Assembly: GCA_028066245.1 (NCBI GenBank)
Contig: JALCBR010000006.1
Location: 1-64,000 of the forward strand
Direction: 5' to 3'
Source: Pirellulales bacterium
GTDB taxonomy: Bacteria; Planctomycetota; Planctomycetia; Pirellulales; S012-138
DNA length: 64,000 nucleotides
Shown one piece after another: positions 1 through 9,697 of this stretch (positions within the stretch are counted from its first letter, which is position 1; the number at the start of each line of letters is the position of its first letter). The notes beneath the pieces were generated by a model that worked only from the letters and a program-made list of their open reading frames with translations, was not told the origin of the DNA and made no database searches. Position numbers and translations under genes: made by a program.

Positions 1-37
1 ATGCCCGGGTCGTCAAGTAAGCATCGACAAGAACAGG

Positions 38-1951
38 ATGAGGCCAATGTCGGCAAATCATATTTCTGGTGTTGCTCATGTTGATGGTCTGCTGTCAAAC
101 AGCAGCTCACGGCTCTTCTTATCGGCCGTTTTCTTGGGACTTGTGGCCGTCACGCCCACTTCGGTTTTCGCGACGACAGTCCATGACGATCTTGGTTCTG
201 ATTCCCGCCAATCAAACGGACAGGACCAGCAGTCCGTCGACAAAAAGTTACTCGAGTATCAAGCCAAACGCGTTGAAATTGTGGAACGCGCGCGCTCCGC
301 AACCGTCGCCGTGTTTGGTAGGGGCGGGCGCGGAGGAGGGTCTGGAGTTCTCATCTCACCGGACGGGTATGCTCTCTCCAATTTCCACGTGACTGACGGC
401 GCCGGTGACGCCATGCAGTGCGGGCTTTCAGACGGCAAACTGTACGATGCGGTGATTGTGGGGATCGATCCCACTGGAGATGTTGCGTTGATTAAGTTGC
501 TGGGCCGGGATGATTTCCCTTGCGCTCCTTTGGGCGATAGTGATCAGCTCAAACCAGGAGACGGCTGCTACGCAATGGGTAACCCTTTCCTGCTAGCGAC
601 TGATTTCCGGCCGACGGTAACGTTTGGAATTGTCTCAGGCGTCCACCGCTATCAATACCCGGCTAACACGTTGCTGGAATATGCGGACTGCATTCAGACG
701 GATGCATCTATCAACCCGGGGAACTCCGGCGGACCGCTGTTCAACATGGATGGTGAAGTCGTCGGCATCAATGGGCGAGGCTCCTTCGAAAAACGAGGGC
801 GTGTGAATGTCGGCGTTGGATATGCCATTTCCATAAACCAAATCAAGTACTTCATGGGATATCTCCGCAGCGGTCGAATCGTGGATCACGCGACCCTGGG
901 GGCGATCGTCGCGACGGCCAGTGACGGACGCATTCGCGTTGCGGACATCTTGGACAACAGTGATGCCTATCGCCGTGGATTGCGCTACGATGATGAACTT
1001 GTGGCTTTTGGCGGTCGCCCCATCTACACAACCAATGGCTTCAAAAACGTCCTAGGCATCTTTCCCAAGGGTTGGCGCGTACCGCTGACATTTCGCCGAG
1101 ACGGTACCACCCATGACATCTACGTCCGATTGATGGGTGTGCACCGTGAGGACGAACTTATTGAGAAAGCCCAAGGGCGCCGTCCGCAGCAACCACAGCC
1201 AAAACCGGACGAGGGCGACAAGGACAAGAAACCGGGCGATCAACAACCTGCCACGCCCGCCAGCTCCGGTATGCCGGAGCACGTGGCGGCCGTCTTTGAA
1301 GCCCGACGCGGCTACACCAACTACCACTTCAACCGCTTGGAGCAAGAACGTGTATGGCAGATGGTCACTGCGGCGGGTCCGCTGTCACCCGGAGATAGTT
1401 GGAATCTACAAGCGACTATTGGCGGTGGCCTAGCAGCGGCAATCAGCATTTCCTCCACCGGTGCGACGTTGGAATTACCCGGCGGAAAAGCTGAGTTGAC
1501 CGTTGATCCGGAGCGGCCTGTTATCTCAGACTCGTTTGAACCTGTAGGCAGTGGCGGACTCATCGCCGCTCTTTATTGCTGGCGACGTTTCATGTGTTTG
1601 GGTGTTGATGGCTTTGGCTTGATGTATTACCAGGGCGAAGTTCCCATGAGCGGTTACCTGGAAACATCGCCCAGAAACTTCACGGCACACCTGGTGGATT
1701 GCCTGGTTGGTGAACACGGTGGCGCGGAGTGCCGGTTTTTGGTGGATCCCTCCAGCGGCCAACTTCTCGCTCTGGAATTTTATCCAGAGAAGAATTCTGA
1801 CCCGTGCGAGGTACGGTTTTCTAACTTCCAACAGATTGAAGGCCGGGTCTGGCCAACCGAGATTCAGGTTCGCTTCGGAAACCAGACACATCAGAAGTTT
1901 CAGGTCACCGGAGTTGAGCTGGCCGCCGCCGGCCAAGCCATGGATAACTGA
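38..1951 (+). CDS. Secreted HtrA-like (S1C) serine protease with PDZ and C-terminal extension
   Basis: Likely an exported trypsin-like protease. A hydrophobic signal segment (about residues 24-45, ending TSVFA) is followed by a protease domain in which all three catalytic residues are visible: His in LSNFHV, Asp in DPTGDVALIKL and Ser in NPGNSGGPL. One PDZ domain follows (about 285-370), then a charged Pro/Gln/Lys linker and about 240 residues not usual for HtrA; the end of that part looks distantly like a LolA-type periplasmic domain. It is the first of three same-strand paralogues, and the only one with an intact triad. ATG at 38 and ATG at 47 are both possible starts. The protease call is firm; the role of the C-terminal part is unknown. 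Confidence 0.88.
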   Translation: MRPMSANHISGVAHVDGLLSNSSSRLFLSAVFLGLVAVTPTSVFATTVHDDLGSDSRQSNGQDQQSVDKKLLEYQAKRVEIVERARSATVAVFGRGGRGGGSGVLISPDGYALSNFHVTDGAGDAMQCGLSDGKLYDAVIVGIDPTGDVALIKLLGRDDFPCAPLGDSDQLKPGDGCYAMGNPFLLATDFRPTVTFGIVSGVHRYQYPANTLLEYADCIQTDASINPGNSGGPLFNMDGEVVGINGRGSFEKRGRVNVGVGYAISINQIKYFMGYLRSGRIVDHATLGAIVATASDGRIRVADILDNSDAYRRGLRYDDELVAFGGRPIYTTNGFKNVLGIFPKGWRVPLTFRRDGTTHDIYVRLMGVHREDELIEKAQGRRPQQPQPKPDEGDKDKKPGDQQPATPASSGMPEHVAAVFEARRGYTNYHFNRLEQERVWQMVTAAGPLSPGDSWNLQATIGGGLAAAISISSTGATLELPGGKAELTVDPERPVISDSFEPVGSGGLIAALYCWRRFMCLGVDGFGLMYYQGEVPMSGYLETSPRNFTAHLVDCLVGEHGGAECRFLVDPSSGQLLALEFYPEKNSDPCEVRFSNFQQIEGRVWPTEIQVRFGNQTHQKFQVTGVELAAAGQAMDN

Positions 1952-2031
1952 CTCAAGAGCAGGACTGCTTCCCCTCACGCAGCAGCACTCAAGGACAGGG
2001 GCACTCGTAGGATGCTAGGAAAAAGTAAGCT

Positions 2032-3123
2032 ATGAACAAGACGATGGCTTCTTCGATGCATCAACGCTCCAGGCAGACTTTCCCATTGGCAATTGTGTGC
2101 GGGCTGCTGATGACTCTGGGAATTGCGCGGCCAGTGTCCGCGGACGATGTGTCTAACCTGATTGAACAAGTTCAGCCCAAGATGGTAAAGATTTTTGGCT
2201 GGGGCGGAGGCCCTCGGCTGGAGGATTACCAGAGCGGGTTCCTTGTTTCTGGTGAAGGTCACATTCTCACCGCCTGGAGTTATGTCCTGGATACGGGAAC
2301 CGTCACCGTTCACATGTTTGACGGAATCAAGTATGAAGCCAAGTTGGTCAACATCGACCCTGTCGCAGAGATCGCTGTTTTGAAGATCGAAGCCGGCGGA
2401 AACCTGCCTCATTTTGCCCTCAACGAAGAGTCAGACGTGCAGCCCGCAACTTCAGTTTGGGCGTTTTCCAACTTGTACAAAGTTGCCACCGGAAACGAGC
2501 CGGTGAGTGTTCAGCAAGGCGTGATCTCCGCGATCACCAACTTGAGCGCTCGGCGTGGCGTCTTCAACACGCCATATCAGGGGCGCGTCTATGTGTTGGA
2601 TGCCGTGACCAACAATCCGGGAGCCGCCGGTGGGGCGCTTGTTGACCGCGAGGGACGGTTGTTGGGAATGTTGGGAAAGGAGATGAAAAACGATCGCACC
2701 AACTCCTGGCTGAACTATGCACTGCCGACCTCTGAAATCCATGACACGGTGATGCAGATCATCGAAGATCCCAACTATACGCCAGTTCGTGTTGACCCTT
2801 TAGCCGGTCGGCATGGAAAAGAAGGCAAAGCGGAACGCCCCATGACACTCCAACGGCTGGGGATTGTGGTTGTTCCGGAAGTCATCTCCGCGGCGACTCC
2901 GCCGTTCGTCGATGATATTCGTTACCAATCTCCCGCGGAAAAGGCCGGACTACTACGTGATGACCTGATCATGTTTCTCAACGGACAGGTGATTCATTCT
3001 TGCCAGATGTTGCGGGCGGAACTGGAATACATCGATCAAGATGACGCGGTTAGCCTGACCGTGATCCGAGAGACAGGTGGCGTGCAAAGAATTGTCGATT
3101 TGACGTTGTTTCCGGATTTCTGA
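2032..3123 (+). CDS. HtrA-like pseudoprotease with one PDZ domain
   Basis: Secreted paralogue of the preceding protease: signal peptide (about residues 14-37, ending PVSA), trypsin-like fold and one C-terminal PDZ domain (about 275-360). The triad is lost. The His region reads ILTAWSYV, the Asp region DPVAEIAVLKI in place of DxxxDVAVLKI, and the Ser region NNPGAAGGAL in place of NPGNSGGPL. The fold markers around these sites are kept, so this is a maintained catalytically dead protein rather than a broken gene. It follows the active protease by 80 bases on the same strand, so co-expression is likely. It may bind substrates or regulate the neighbouring active protease; that is inference. Confidence 0.85.
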   Translation: MNKTMASSMHQRSRQTFPLAIVCGLLMTLGIARPVSADDVSNLIEQVQPKMVKIFGWGGGPRLEDYQSGFLVSGEGHILTAWSYVLDTGTVTVHMFDGIKYEAKLVNIDPVAEIAVLKIEAGGNLPHFALNEESDVQPATSVWAFSNLYKVATGNEPVSVQQGVISAITNLSARRGVFNTPYQGRVYVLDAVTNNPGAAGGALVDREGRLLGMLGKEMKNDRTNSWLNYALPTSEIHDTVMQIIEDPNYTPVRVDPLAGRHGKEGKAERPMTLQRLGIVVVPEVISAATPPFVDDIRYQSPAEKAGLLRDDLIMFLNGQVIHSCQMLRAELEYIDQDDAVSLTVIRETGGVQRIVDLTLFPDF

Positions 3124-3225
3124 TCCTGCCGCGCTCAGTTTCACTGAAAAACGGAGTGACTTGGCTAAGAATCACCGCCAGCGGTGGCGTGCGACCTCAT
3201 GCGATTCATGCATTGCGGAACCCCA

Positions 3226-5322
3226 ATGACCGAACGACCTTCCTTGAATTCTTTGACGATGGTGCTGGCATGCTTGTTGGTGACGGCCGTCATCAATCAA
3301 AGCTTGGCTGATGACAACGCCAGTATTGGCGATTTCAGGTCCAGTGTTGCCACAACACAGGACGTCCAAGAGCCCGGCATTCAGCAATTGCTGGAAGCTG
3401 CGCGCAAAGCGGCCACCGCCCGCATTTCTCCTTCCATTGTGCGGATCGAGACCATCGGCGGCTTAGAAACAGTGGACAACGTCTTGATTGGCCAGGGACC
3501 AACAACGGGCTTAATCATTTCGGCTGACGGTTACATCGTCTCAAGCGCCTTCAACTTTGCTCAAAAACCGGCTTCGATCTTGATCGGCCTGCCTGATGGC
3601 ACGCGCGTTCCCGCGGAACTGGTTGCCCGAGATTTCAACCACAAATTGGTGTTGCTCAAGTTGCAAGATGTCCCAGGTGAGTTAGTTGTGCCAGAAGTTG
3701 TGCCAACGGATCAGATGAGGGTCGGCCAATGGGCGTTCGCGCTGGGAAAAACGTATGATCCCATCCCGCCGGAAGTCTCGCAGCCCAATGTCTCCCAGGG
3801 AATCATCAGCGCGTTGAACCGCATCTGGGGGCGTGCCATCCAGACAGACGCCAAAGTCTCGCCGGTTAATTACGGCGGCCCGCTGGTTGATCTGCACGGC
3901 CGGGTCTCGGGGATCCTCGCTCCACTCTCTCCTGAAGGCGGCAGCGATGTGGCCGGTTACCAATGGTATGATTCCGGGATCGGATTCGCCATTCCGTTGG
4001 AACACGTCCTTAAGATTCTGCCGCGTTGGAAAGAGGGTCAGGATCTGCACCCGGGCATCCTGGGCATCAACATGCGGCAAGGCAATCAATACGCGGATGC
4101 AGCTGTGGTTGCGGTAGTCCGACCCAACTCACCTGCTTACAAAGCCGGCTGGAAAGCCAATGACAAAATCGTGCAGATTGCAGGAAAGACGATCGAGCGG
4201 CAAACACAGGTCCGGGAAGCTCTGGGCCCCTACTACGCAGAAGATACCATCGATGTCGTCCTTGAACGCGGCGATGAAACCATTAAATCCAAGATGACGC
4301 TCGTGCAAAAGCTCGAGGCATATGCCCGCCCGTTCCTGGGCCTTTTGCCACAGCGAAAGATGGCGAAGTTGTCCGATGACGAGCCAACGGACTCAAAACT
4401 CGCCGCTGGTGTTAACATTCGCTATGTCTACGCCGAGAGTGCTGCCGAAGCCGCCGGCTTGCGAGCCAATGATCAAGTCGTGAGTATCGATGGTCGTTCA
4501 ATCGCAGACATCAATTCGCTACGAGAAGTTATTGCCGCTAGCCAACCTGAGGCCACGCACCTCATAGCGGTCACTCGTGGCGAGGAAGCATTGACGTTTG
4601 AGGTGGAACTCTCCTCTTTACCGGAATCTATACCCGGTGAACTACCAGAAGCCCTTCCGGCGAGAAACGCGTATGTAGACCAGCAGCCACCGATTGGCTT
4701 ACAGCACGTGAAGATTCCCGAGTTTGAAAACGACTGTGTGCAATTTGTCCCCCACAGCTACGATCCACGCGTGCCATATGGGGTGATTGTGTACTTCCAC
4801 GAACCGGGCAAGCTTACGTCAGAAGAGCAAGAACGTGCGCTCGTGGATCGGTGGAAGTCAATCTGCGAAAAGCACGACCTGATCTTGCTGGCACCCAAAG
4901 CACGCGATCCCGTTCGCTGGCAACCGTCGGTTGATGCGGAGTTCGTTAACAAAGTTGTGGAGAAGACCAGGCAAGATTATCACGTTGATGACCAGCGAGT
5001 AATCGCTCACGGGTATAAAGGAGGCGGAGCTTTTGCCTATGCAGTAGCCTTTAGTCAACGCCAAGTGTTCCGCGCGGTCGTCGCGGTGGAAGCCGGTGTC
5101 GCCGGACGTCCGCCAGAAGCAGATCCCGCTTATCCGCTGGCATTTTTCACGACAACATTCCAATCCGCCACTAACCGGAAACAACTGCAACAGACCTTTG
5201 CGGCCTTGCGGCGGCTGAAGTATCCTGTCACAGTTGTTGACTTGGGTGAAAAAGCCCGTTACTTCAACCAAGAAGAGTTAGAGCAGCTTGCGCGGTGGGT
5301 TGATACGTTGGATCGGATCTAG
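3226..5322 (+). CDS. Double pseudoenzyme: dead HtrA domain, two PDZ domains, dead alpha/beta-hydrolase domain
   Basis: Third paralogue of the cluster, 698 residues from the ATG at 3226; GTG 3184 and ATG 3208 are alternatives, but 3226 opens directly onto a signal peptide (TMVLACLLVTAVINQSLA). The trypsin-like domain has SSAFNF at the His site, NHKLVLLKL at the Asp site and PVNYGGPL at the Ser site, so all three catalytic residues are gone. Two PDZ domains follow (about 275-365 and 385-480). The last ~190 residues resemble a secreted esterase/prolyl-oligopeptidase-type hydrolase (IVYFHEPG, LILLAPKA), but the nucleophile elbow reads GYKGG, with Lys for Ser, and no His is seen at the usual place near the C terminus. 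Probably a scaffold; role unknown. Confidence 0.83.
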   Translation: MTERPSLNSLTMVLACLLVTAVINQSLADDNASIGDFRSSVATTQDVQEPGIQQLLEAARKAATARISPSIVRIETIGGLETVDNVLIGQGPTTGLIISADGYIVSSAFNFAQKPASILIGLPDGTRVPAELVARDFNHKLVLLKLQDVPGELVVPEVVPTDQMRVGQWAFALGKTYDPIPPEVSQPNVSQGIISALNRIWGRAIQTDAKVSPVNYGGPLVDLHGRVSGILAPLSPEGGSDVAGYQWYDSGIGFAIPLEHVLKILPRWKEGQDLHPGILGINMRQGNQYADAAVVAVVRPNSPAYKAGWKANDKIVQIAGKTIERQTQVREALGPYYAEDTIDVVLERGDETIKSKMTLVQKLEAYARPFLGLLPQRKMAKLSDDEPTDSKLAAGVNIRYVYAESAAEAAGLRANDQVVSIDGRSIADINSLREVIAASQPEATHLIAVTRGEEALTFEVELSSLPESIPGELPEALPARNAYVDQQPPIGLQHVKIPEFENDCVQFVPHSYDPRVPYGVIVYFHEPGKLTSEEQERALVDRWKSICEKHDLILLAPKARDPVRWQPSVDAEFVNKVVEKTRQDYHVDDQRVIAHGYKGGGAFAYAVAFSQRQVFRAVVAVEAGVAGRPPEADPAYPLAFFTTTFQSATNRKQLQQTFAALRRLKYPVTVVDLGEKARYFNQEELEQLARWVDTLDRI

Positions 5323-5426
5323 AATCCTTTCTCGTTGATCCTCTGTCGCCAACATGGACGAGACTGAACGTCGCGCGATGACGTAGCAGCGACCGTTTTT
5401 TACATAGGTTTTTCTGTCTTTCGGAC

Positions 5427-5458
5427 GGACGCTTCAGCAGCTGTTAGCGGAAGCGTCC
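5427..5458. terminator. Stem-loop between convergent genes
   Basis: GGACGCTTC at 5427-5435 pairs perfectly with GAAGCGTCC at 5450-5458 across a 14-base loop, between the ends of the third HtrA-like gene and the homoserine dehydrogenase gene. Neither side has a good T-run directly after the stem, so intrinsic termination is possible but unproven. Confidence 0.35.
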
Positions 5459-5509
5459 AGGACCCCAAGCTTTGCCTTCCACCCGTCTTCTCACGTCAAG
5501 TGAAGGCAA

Positions 5510-6871
5510 TTAATTTCCCACGCGCATGCGTGTACATTCTCCGTGCACGCAATCCAGTCGGGCAATTTCCGAAACGGCGTCGCGCGTGGACTTCTCTGTG
5601 GTCTCGTGCGTCATAATGACAAGCGGCACAATCAATTTGTGACCGTTGCCGACATCTTCGGTTTCGCTTGCCGTGAGAGCTGTAGCGGAAAGTTCCTTTT
5701 CGGTCGTCTCTTCCGGGTGTTGAATCACCGCGGCGATTGAGATCTGATACCGTCCCAGGATCGCTGTGATCTGCGCCAACACACCCGGCCGATCATCGAC
5801 GTCAAACCGCATGTAAAATCGGCCTGGAATCATGCCGGGGTCTTTGGGGCTAACCACCGCGTAATCATCAGACCAAAGTTTCAACGTGCGAAATGTAATC
5901 GGCAAACGGCCAACCACAGTATCGATCAAGTCAGCCACGACGGCAGAAGCCGTCGGCATTTGTCCGGCTCCCAGGCCATGATAGAACACGCTGCCAACGG
6001 CATCACCGTGCACTCGGACGGCGTTGTAAGCGCCGCGGACCTCTGCCAACGGTGTTCCAATCGGCACCAATGTGGGAGAAACATGCAGTTCGACACCATC
6101 AGTCACGGCCTGCGCGACAGCTAACAGACGAATCCGGTAACCCAGTTTTTCGGCATACCGAAGATCAGCCGGATTGACTGATGAGATGCCGCGTAATGGG
6201 ATCTCTCGCCAAGGCACACGGACTCCGAATGCCAAGTGGGCAAGGATGGCGAGTTTTTGCGCGGCGTCACTGCCATCAACATCCATCGACGGGTCCGCTT
6301 CCGCGTAGCCCAGTTCCTGAGCCTTGGCCACGGCATCGGAATAGCTGGCGCCTGACTCTTCCATCTCGCTTAGGATGAAGTTGCTAGTACCGTTGAGGAT
6401 GCCGGCAATGGAGTTGATTTGATTGGCTGAGAGGCATTGGCTGATATTGGTAACAATGGGAATACCGCCGGCGACGGCCGCTTCAAAGGCGATCGACCGG
6501 CCTAATTCCCGTGCGCGATCAAACAACTCCGGCCCATGTTCAGCAAGCAAAGCCTTGTTGGCGGTGACAACATTCTTGCCCGACTCTAGCAACCGCAGCA
6601 TGATGGTGCGCGCCGGTTCCAGTCCGCCAATGAGTTGCGCGACGGCCACAATGCCTTGGTCTTCCAAGATTTCATCGAGATCCGCCGAGAGAACGTTGTC
6701 AGGCAAATCCACGTCCGGCCGTGGTTTGGAAAGATCACGAACGACGGCGCGTTCCAGCCAAAGAATTCGCCCAGCATGACGGGCCGTGCGATCGCCGAAG
6801 TTCAGCAGTAGCCGTGCGACACCCCGCCCCACCGTTCCCATGCCCACAATGCCAACTTTTGTCTTTTCCAT
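5510..6871 (-). CDS. hom: Homoserine dehydrogenase with C-terminal ACT domain
   Basis: Reduces aspartate semialdehyde to homoserine with NAD(P)H, the branch to threonine and methionine, in the cytoplasm. The NAD(P)-binding glycine motif GMGTVGRG lies right after the start. The catalytic domain is recognisable (GILNGTSNFIL; AQELGYAEADPSMDVDGSDAAQKL). A C-terminal ACT domain (FYMRFDVDDRPGVLAQI onwards) suggests feedback by an amino acid, as is known for this family. I take the ATG at 6871, where the protein begins MEKTKVGIVG; an in-frame start at 6907 would add 12 residues unlike the family. At 453 residues it has the usual length. It is monofunctional, with no aspartokinase domain. Confidence 0.93.
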   Translation of the reverse strand: MEKTKVGIVGMGTVGRGVARLLLNFGDRTARHAGRILWLERAVVRDLSKPRPDVDLPDNVLSADLDEILEDQGIVAVAQLIGGLEPARTIMLRLLESGKNVVTANKALLAEHGPELFDRARELGRSIAFEAAVAGGIPIVTNISQCLSANQINSIAGILNGTSNFILSEMEESGASYSDAVAKAQELGYAEADPSMDVDGSDAAQKLAILAHLAFGVRVPWREIPLRGISSVNPADLRYAEKLGYRIRLLAVAQAVTDGVELHVSPTLVPIGTPLAEVRGAYNAVRVHGDAVGSVFYHGLGAGQMPTASAVVADLIDTVVGRLPITFRTLKLWSDDYAVVSPKDPGMIPGRFYMRFDVDDRPGVLAQITAILGRYQISIAAVIQHPEETTEKELSATALTASETEDVGNGHKLIVPLVIMTHETTEKSTRDAVSEIARLDCVHGECTRMRVGN

Positions 6872-7130
6872 CGTCGCGTTACAGAGTGGCAAGAAACACT
6901 GAGTCAATTAACCGTGCTGTACACCGGTTGGTAACCACTACGCCGGTTTCAGGATATCCGACTGACGGACTAGGCCGACTCGCAAGCCAGTTTGGCCAGC
7001 AAACCTGCCTGCTGAAAGCGAATTACGTGAGAAACAGATGCCATCGCGTGGTGGCCATGTACAACAGCCAGCTTGCGACCCAGTCTAATCAGTAGCAGCC
7101 GCCACCGGCAGTCATCAACTACGAATTGGG

Positions 7131-8414
7131 CTAATGCCGTATCGAAAACCTGCGGCGATAGAATTCTTGGGCAGGTTCTCTGTCCACTCGATCAAAGATA
7201 TCAACCTCAAACGGGCGTCCGATACTATTTCCCGCTCGATCTTCCAGTGTCGTTTCGACGACCAGTTCGTAGTCGTCTTCAGCCCATGGCTCAGCCGGGG
7301 TCAGTCTCCACCGAGTTTCCCTCGCATCCACGGAAATCTCGCCTCGCACAACTGCGGTCTCCGCTGAACTGTTCGCACCAAGCTGGCGGACTTCAATCAC
7401 GCGCATTAACATCGCTCGGTCGAGCGGCTCTTCAAACCTCAGCGTCAACGGATTTCGTGTTCCGGCTTGAGGAACCATGACTTCCCAATTGTTCGGGGCG
7501 GGCTGCATATCGTCAGGAGCCGTCACGCGAAACCGCTTGCGGTGGTGCTTAGCCAAGGCTGCTCCATGGGCATCTTGCCAACTGGTCTTCACCACAAACT
7601 CATATGTGTTCCCCTCAATCAACGCTGGGCCCACTTCTTCCCGCGGCTTGAGTCCGCGTTTGATTCTGCCGGGATCAAAGAGCAACGTCAGCCGGGTGCC
7701 ATTGTGATTCCAAAGTTCTTGTTCAAGCGTCAAGAAGGGCAACTTCACTTCGCGCGGAGCTTCTTTGTTTGAGACGTCCAGGAGGGTCACGTGCTTGTAG
7801 GAATTCCCGATGGTCATTGGGCCGGAAAAGTGCAGATAAAACTTGAGCAGGTTTTCCGGCAGTTCATCCGCGCTTGGATAGACGGACGTCACATGCACAG
7901 GCGTGGACTCCACCTTGGGAATGTGGAGTTCACGTACGATCTCAGTTTCACCTTCAGGGCGAATACTCTTTGGCAGCCGATTTGCCTGCAGGCGAAGCTC
8001 GTACGTCACCCCGGGCATCGGGGCAAAACGTGGCGAGAACACGACTCCCGCCTGCGTCAATTGATAGCCGCCACGCAAGGGCGGGTTAGCAACTTCGGTG
8101 CCGTCATTGTTTCGCACGGAGACGGCAAAGGCTGCCTGCATGGCTTCCGCGGAGAATTTTTCCTTGGAAAACGCTGCCAATTCACGTTCTGTCCAGCCGC
8201 CGATCAAAAACGCAGCAGGCGCTTCGGCCTCTTCTCCGGAGATCACTTTCAGCACGACTCGCGAAGCAAGGGGCTCTTGCGGTTCACTCATGGCTGCATC
8301 AAGCACCCACGGACAGACCAGGAAGAATGTCGCCAAGGTGACCGCAATTCCACGCCGTCTCGACCGAACAATCAGAGACTGTCTTGTGCTCAAGGCCGGC
8401 GATTGGGAACGCAT
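7131..8414 (-). CDS. Secreted protein with bacterial Ig-like (SbsA/Big_5-type) domains, function unknown
   Basis: 427 residues from the ATG at 8414, chosen because GGAG lies 8 bases upstream; an in-frame start at 8531 is less likely. An Arg-rich N terminus is followed by a hydrophobic signal or anchor segment (IAVTLATFFLVCPWVL). Repeated beta-rich modules carry the SbsA-type Ig-like signature, for example VTSVYPSADELPENLLKFY followed by FSGPM, and later a second unit near LTLRFEEPLDRAML. Such domains occur in exported and surface proteins. No catalytic motif is visible. The same-strand neighbours are another secreted protein and hom; no functional link is apparent. Confidence 0.72.
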   Translation of the reverse strand: MRSQSPALSTRQSLIVRSRRRGIAVTLATFFLVCPWVLDAAMSEPQEPLASRVVLKVISGEEAEAPAAFLIGGWTERELAAFSKEKFSAEAMQAAFAVSVRNNDGTEVANPPLRGGYQLTQAGVVFSPRFAPMPGVTYELRLQANRLPKSIRPEGETEIVRELHIPKVESTPVHVTSVYPSADELPENLLKFYLHFSGPMTIGNSYKHVTLLDVSNKEAPREVKLPFLTLEQELWNHNGTRLTLLFDPGRIKRGLKPREEVGPALIEGNTYEFVVKTSWQDAHGAALAKHHRKRFRVTAPDDMQPAPNNWEVMVPQAGTRNPLTLRFEEPLDRAMLMRVIEVRQLGANSSAETAVVRGEISVDARETRWRLTPAEPWAEDDYELVVETTLEDRAGNSIGRPFEVDIFDRVDREPAQEFYRRRFSIRH

Positions 8415-8578
8415 GGTTTTTCTCCGGGCAGTCACAGTGGAGGATGGATGCGAATCACAGATATCCAGTGACAGTGAACTACCCCAATTTATGCTCTTCA
8501 TATCATACCAACAGCCCCCCGCGTTTAGCACGGAGGGCTGTGTTGTGATTGCGAATGGAGTCGAGCAGACTCTTGCTG

Positions 8579-9697
8579 TTACGGTAACACAACCGTCTTT
8601 AAGTCTTGAGCGCCGCTCTCCGTTTGCACCAAGATCAGTGCGTGACCGTCATTGAGCCGATCCAACTGAACCACGTTGTCCATACCTTCAATTGTCTCGT
8701 ACTTCAGACCGGCCGTTCCGCCACCACTGATGCGCGAATCGATCCCCTTCATCGAGTTGATCTGGTCAGTCTGAATCTTCATCATTCCGCGAGCATTGTT
8801 GGCCATGAGGATATAGTTCTTACTGTCTTTCTCGTAGACAAACATGTCCAACGGACGATTGCGGTTCCCAAGTTCGGCAACCGTGGTTCCCTTCACCTTG
8901 GAGCCAGGCTTGAGGTCGGCCATTGGAAATGTCACAAGCGGCGTGCAGGTATAAGCGGCCACAACGTGCATCTCACCATCGATGCCAAACGGTGCAAAGG
9001 TGCGAACTGGCGAACGCGTTTCCAAAGCGCCATGAGCACCATGGTAGATCTCAACACTGGCGCCGGCGTTAACGTCATCAAACGGGAATGCCACGGCGCG
9101 GAGCTTGCTGGCAAATTCCTCATTAGAGAGACCGGCGATGACAACCTGCTCCTGGATATAAGCAATGTCCGTGATAGATTCCATGCGCGGATTCCGACGC
9201 CCCTGGCGTTCAGCGGGCGCGTTGGGGAGCGAGGCTTTGCTGAATTTGACGTTGTCTAAAGAGAACTCTTCAACGTCTCCATTCGTAGTCACACGGCAAA
9301 TGACAGGAGTGGCATCAGCACCTCGGCCACGGGCGACCGACACATAAACCTGGCCACTAGCCGGATTAACGACCACATCATTGATTCGAATGCTGGCGGA
9401 ATCCGCGCCTAGCAAGGCGGCGACCTTCCCATTGAGGTTGGCCACATCCATGGTGACACCGTTGGGATCGCCGGTGGCGTCCCCGGTAGCGATGGCGAAG
9501 ATCGTTGCTGATCGCGTATCGCCGACAAAAAGAATGCCCTGCGGTCCAAAGGCCAGCGGCCCAGCGGTCACAAGCTGCGGAGTTCCCTGGCCCATGCCAG
9601 CGGTCAAATCCTGAGCTGCGGCAATAGGCGCCAGACTGAATAGAACCAAACTGCAGAACGCCACAGTCACACTGGCAAGTAAGGTCTTGCGAAGCAT
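8579..9697 (-). CDS. Secreted beta-propeller-like protein, function unknown
   Basis: 372 residues from the ATG at 9697, preferred because AAAGGA lies 6 bases upstream; ATG 9703 directly abuts that site. A clear signal peptide ends SLAPIAAAQ. The rest alternates short beta-like stretches with phrases such as GPQGILFVGDTRSATIFAI and VNPASGQVYVSVARG, which is the style of propeller or SMP-30/NHL-like repeats of secreted proteins. I cannot name a family. Monocistronic in appearance, about 190 bases from prfA and 165 bases from the Ig-like protein gene, all on the minus strand. Confidence 0.7.
   Translation of the reverse strand: MLRKTLLASVTVAFCSLVLFSLAPIAAAQDLTAGMGQGTPQLVTAGPLAFGPQGILFVGDTRSATIFAIATGDATGDPNGVTMDVANLNGKVAALLGADSASIRINDVVVNPASGQVYVSVARGRGADATPVICRVTTNGDVEEFSLDNVKFSKASLPNAPAERQGRRNPRMESITDIAYIQEQVVIAGLSNEEFASKLRAVAFPFDDVNAGASVEIYHGAHGALETRSPVRTFAPFGIDGEMHVVAAYTCTPLVTFPMADLKPGSKVKGTTVAELGNRNRPLDMFVYEKDSKNYILMANNARGMMKIQTDQINSMKGIDSRISGGGTAGLKYETIEGMDNVVQLDRLNDGHALILVQTESGAQDLKTVVLP

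Noticed and set aside
1..20. Possible tail of an upstream gene (frame ending VVK and stop at 18-20)
   Set aside because: Only five codons are visible, too few to support a gene.
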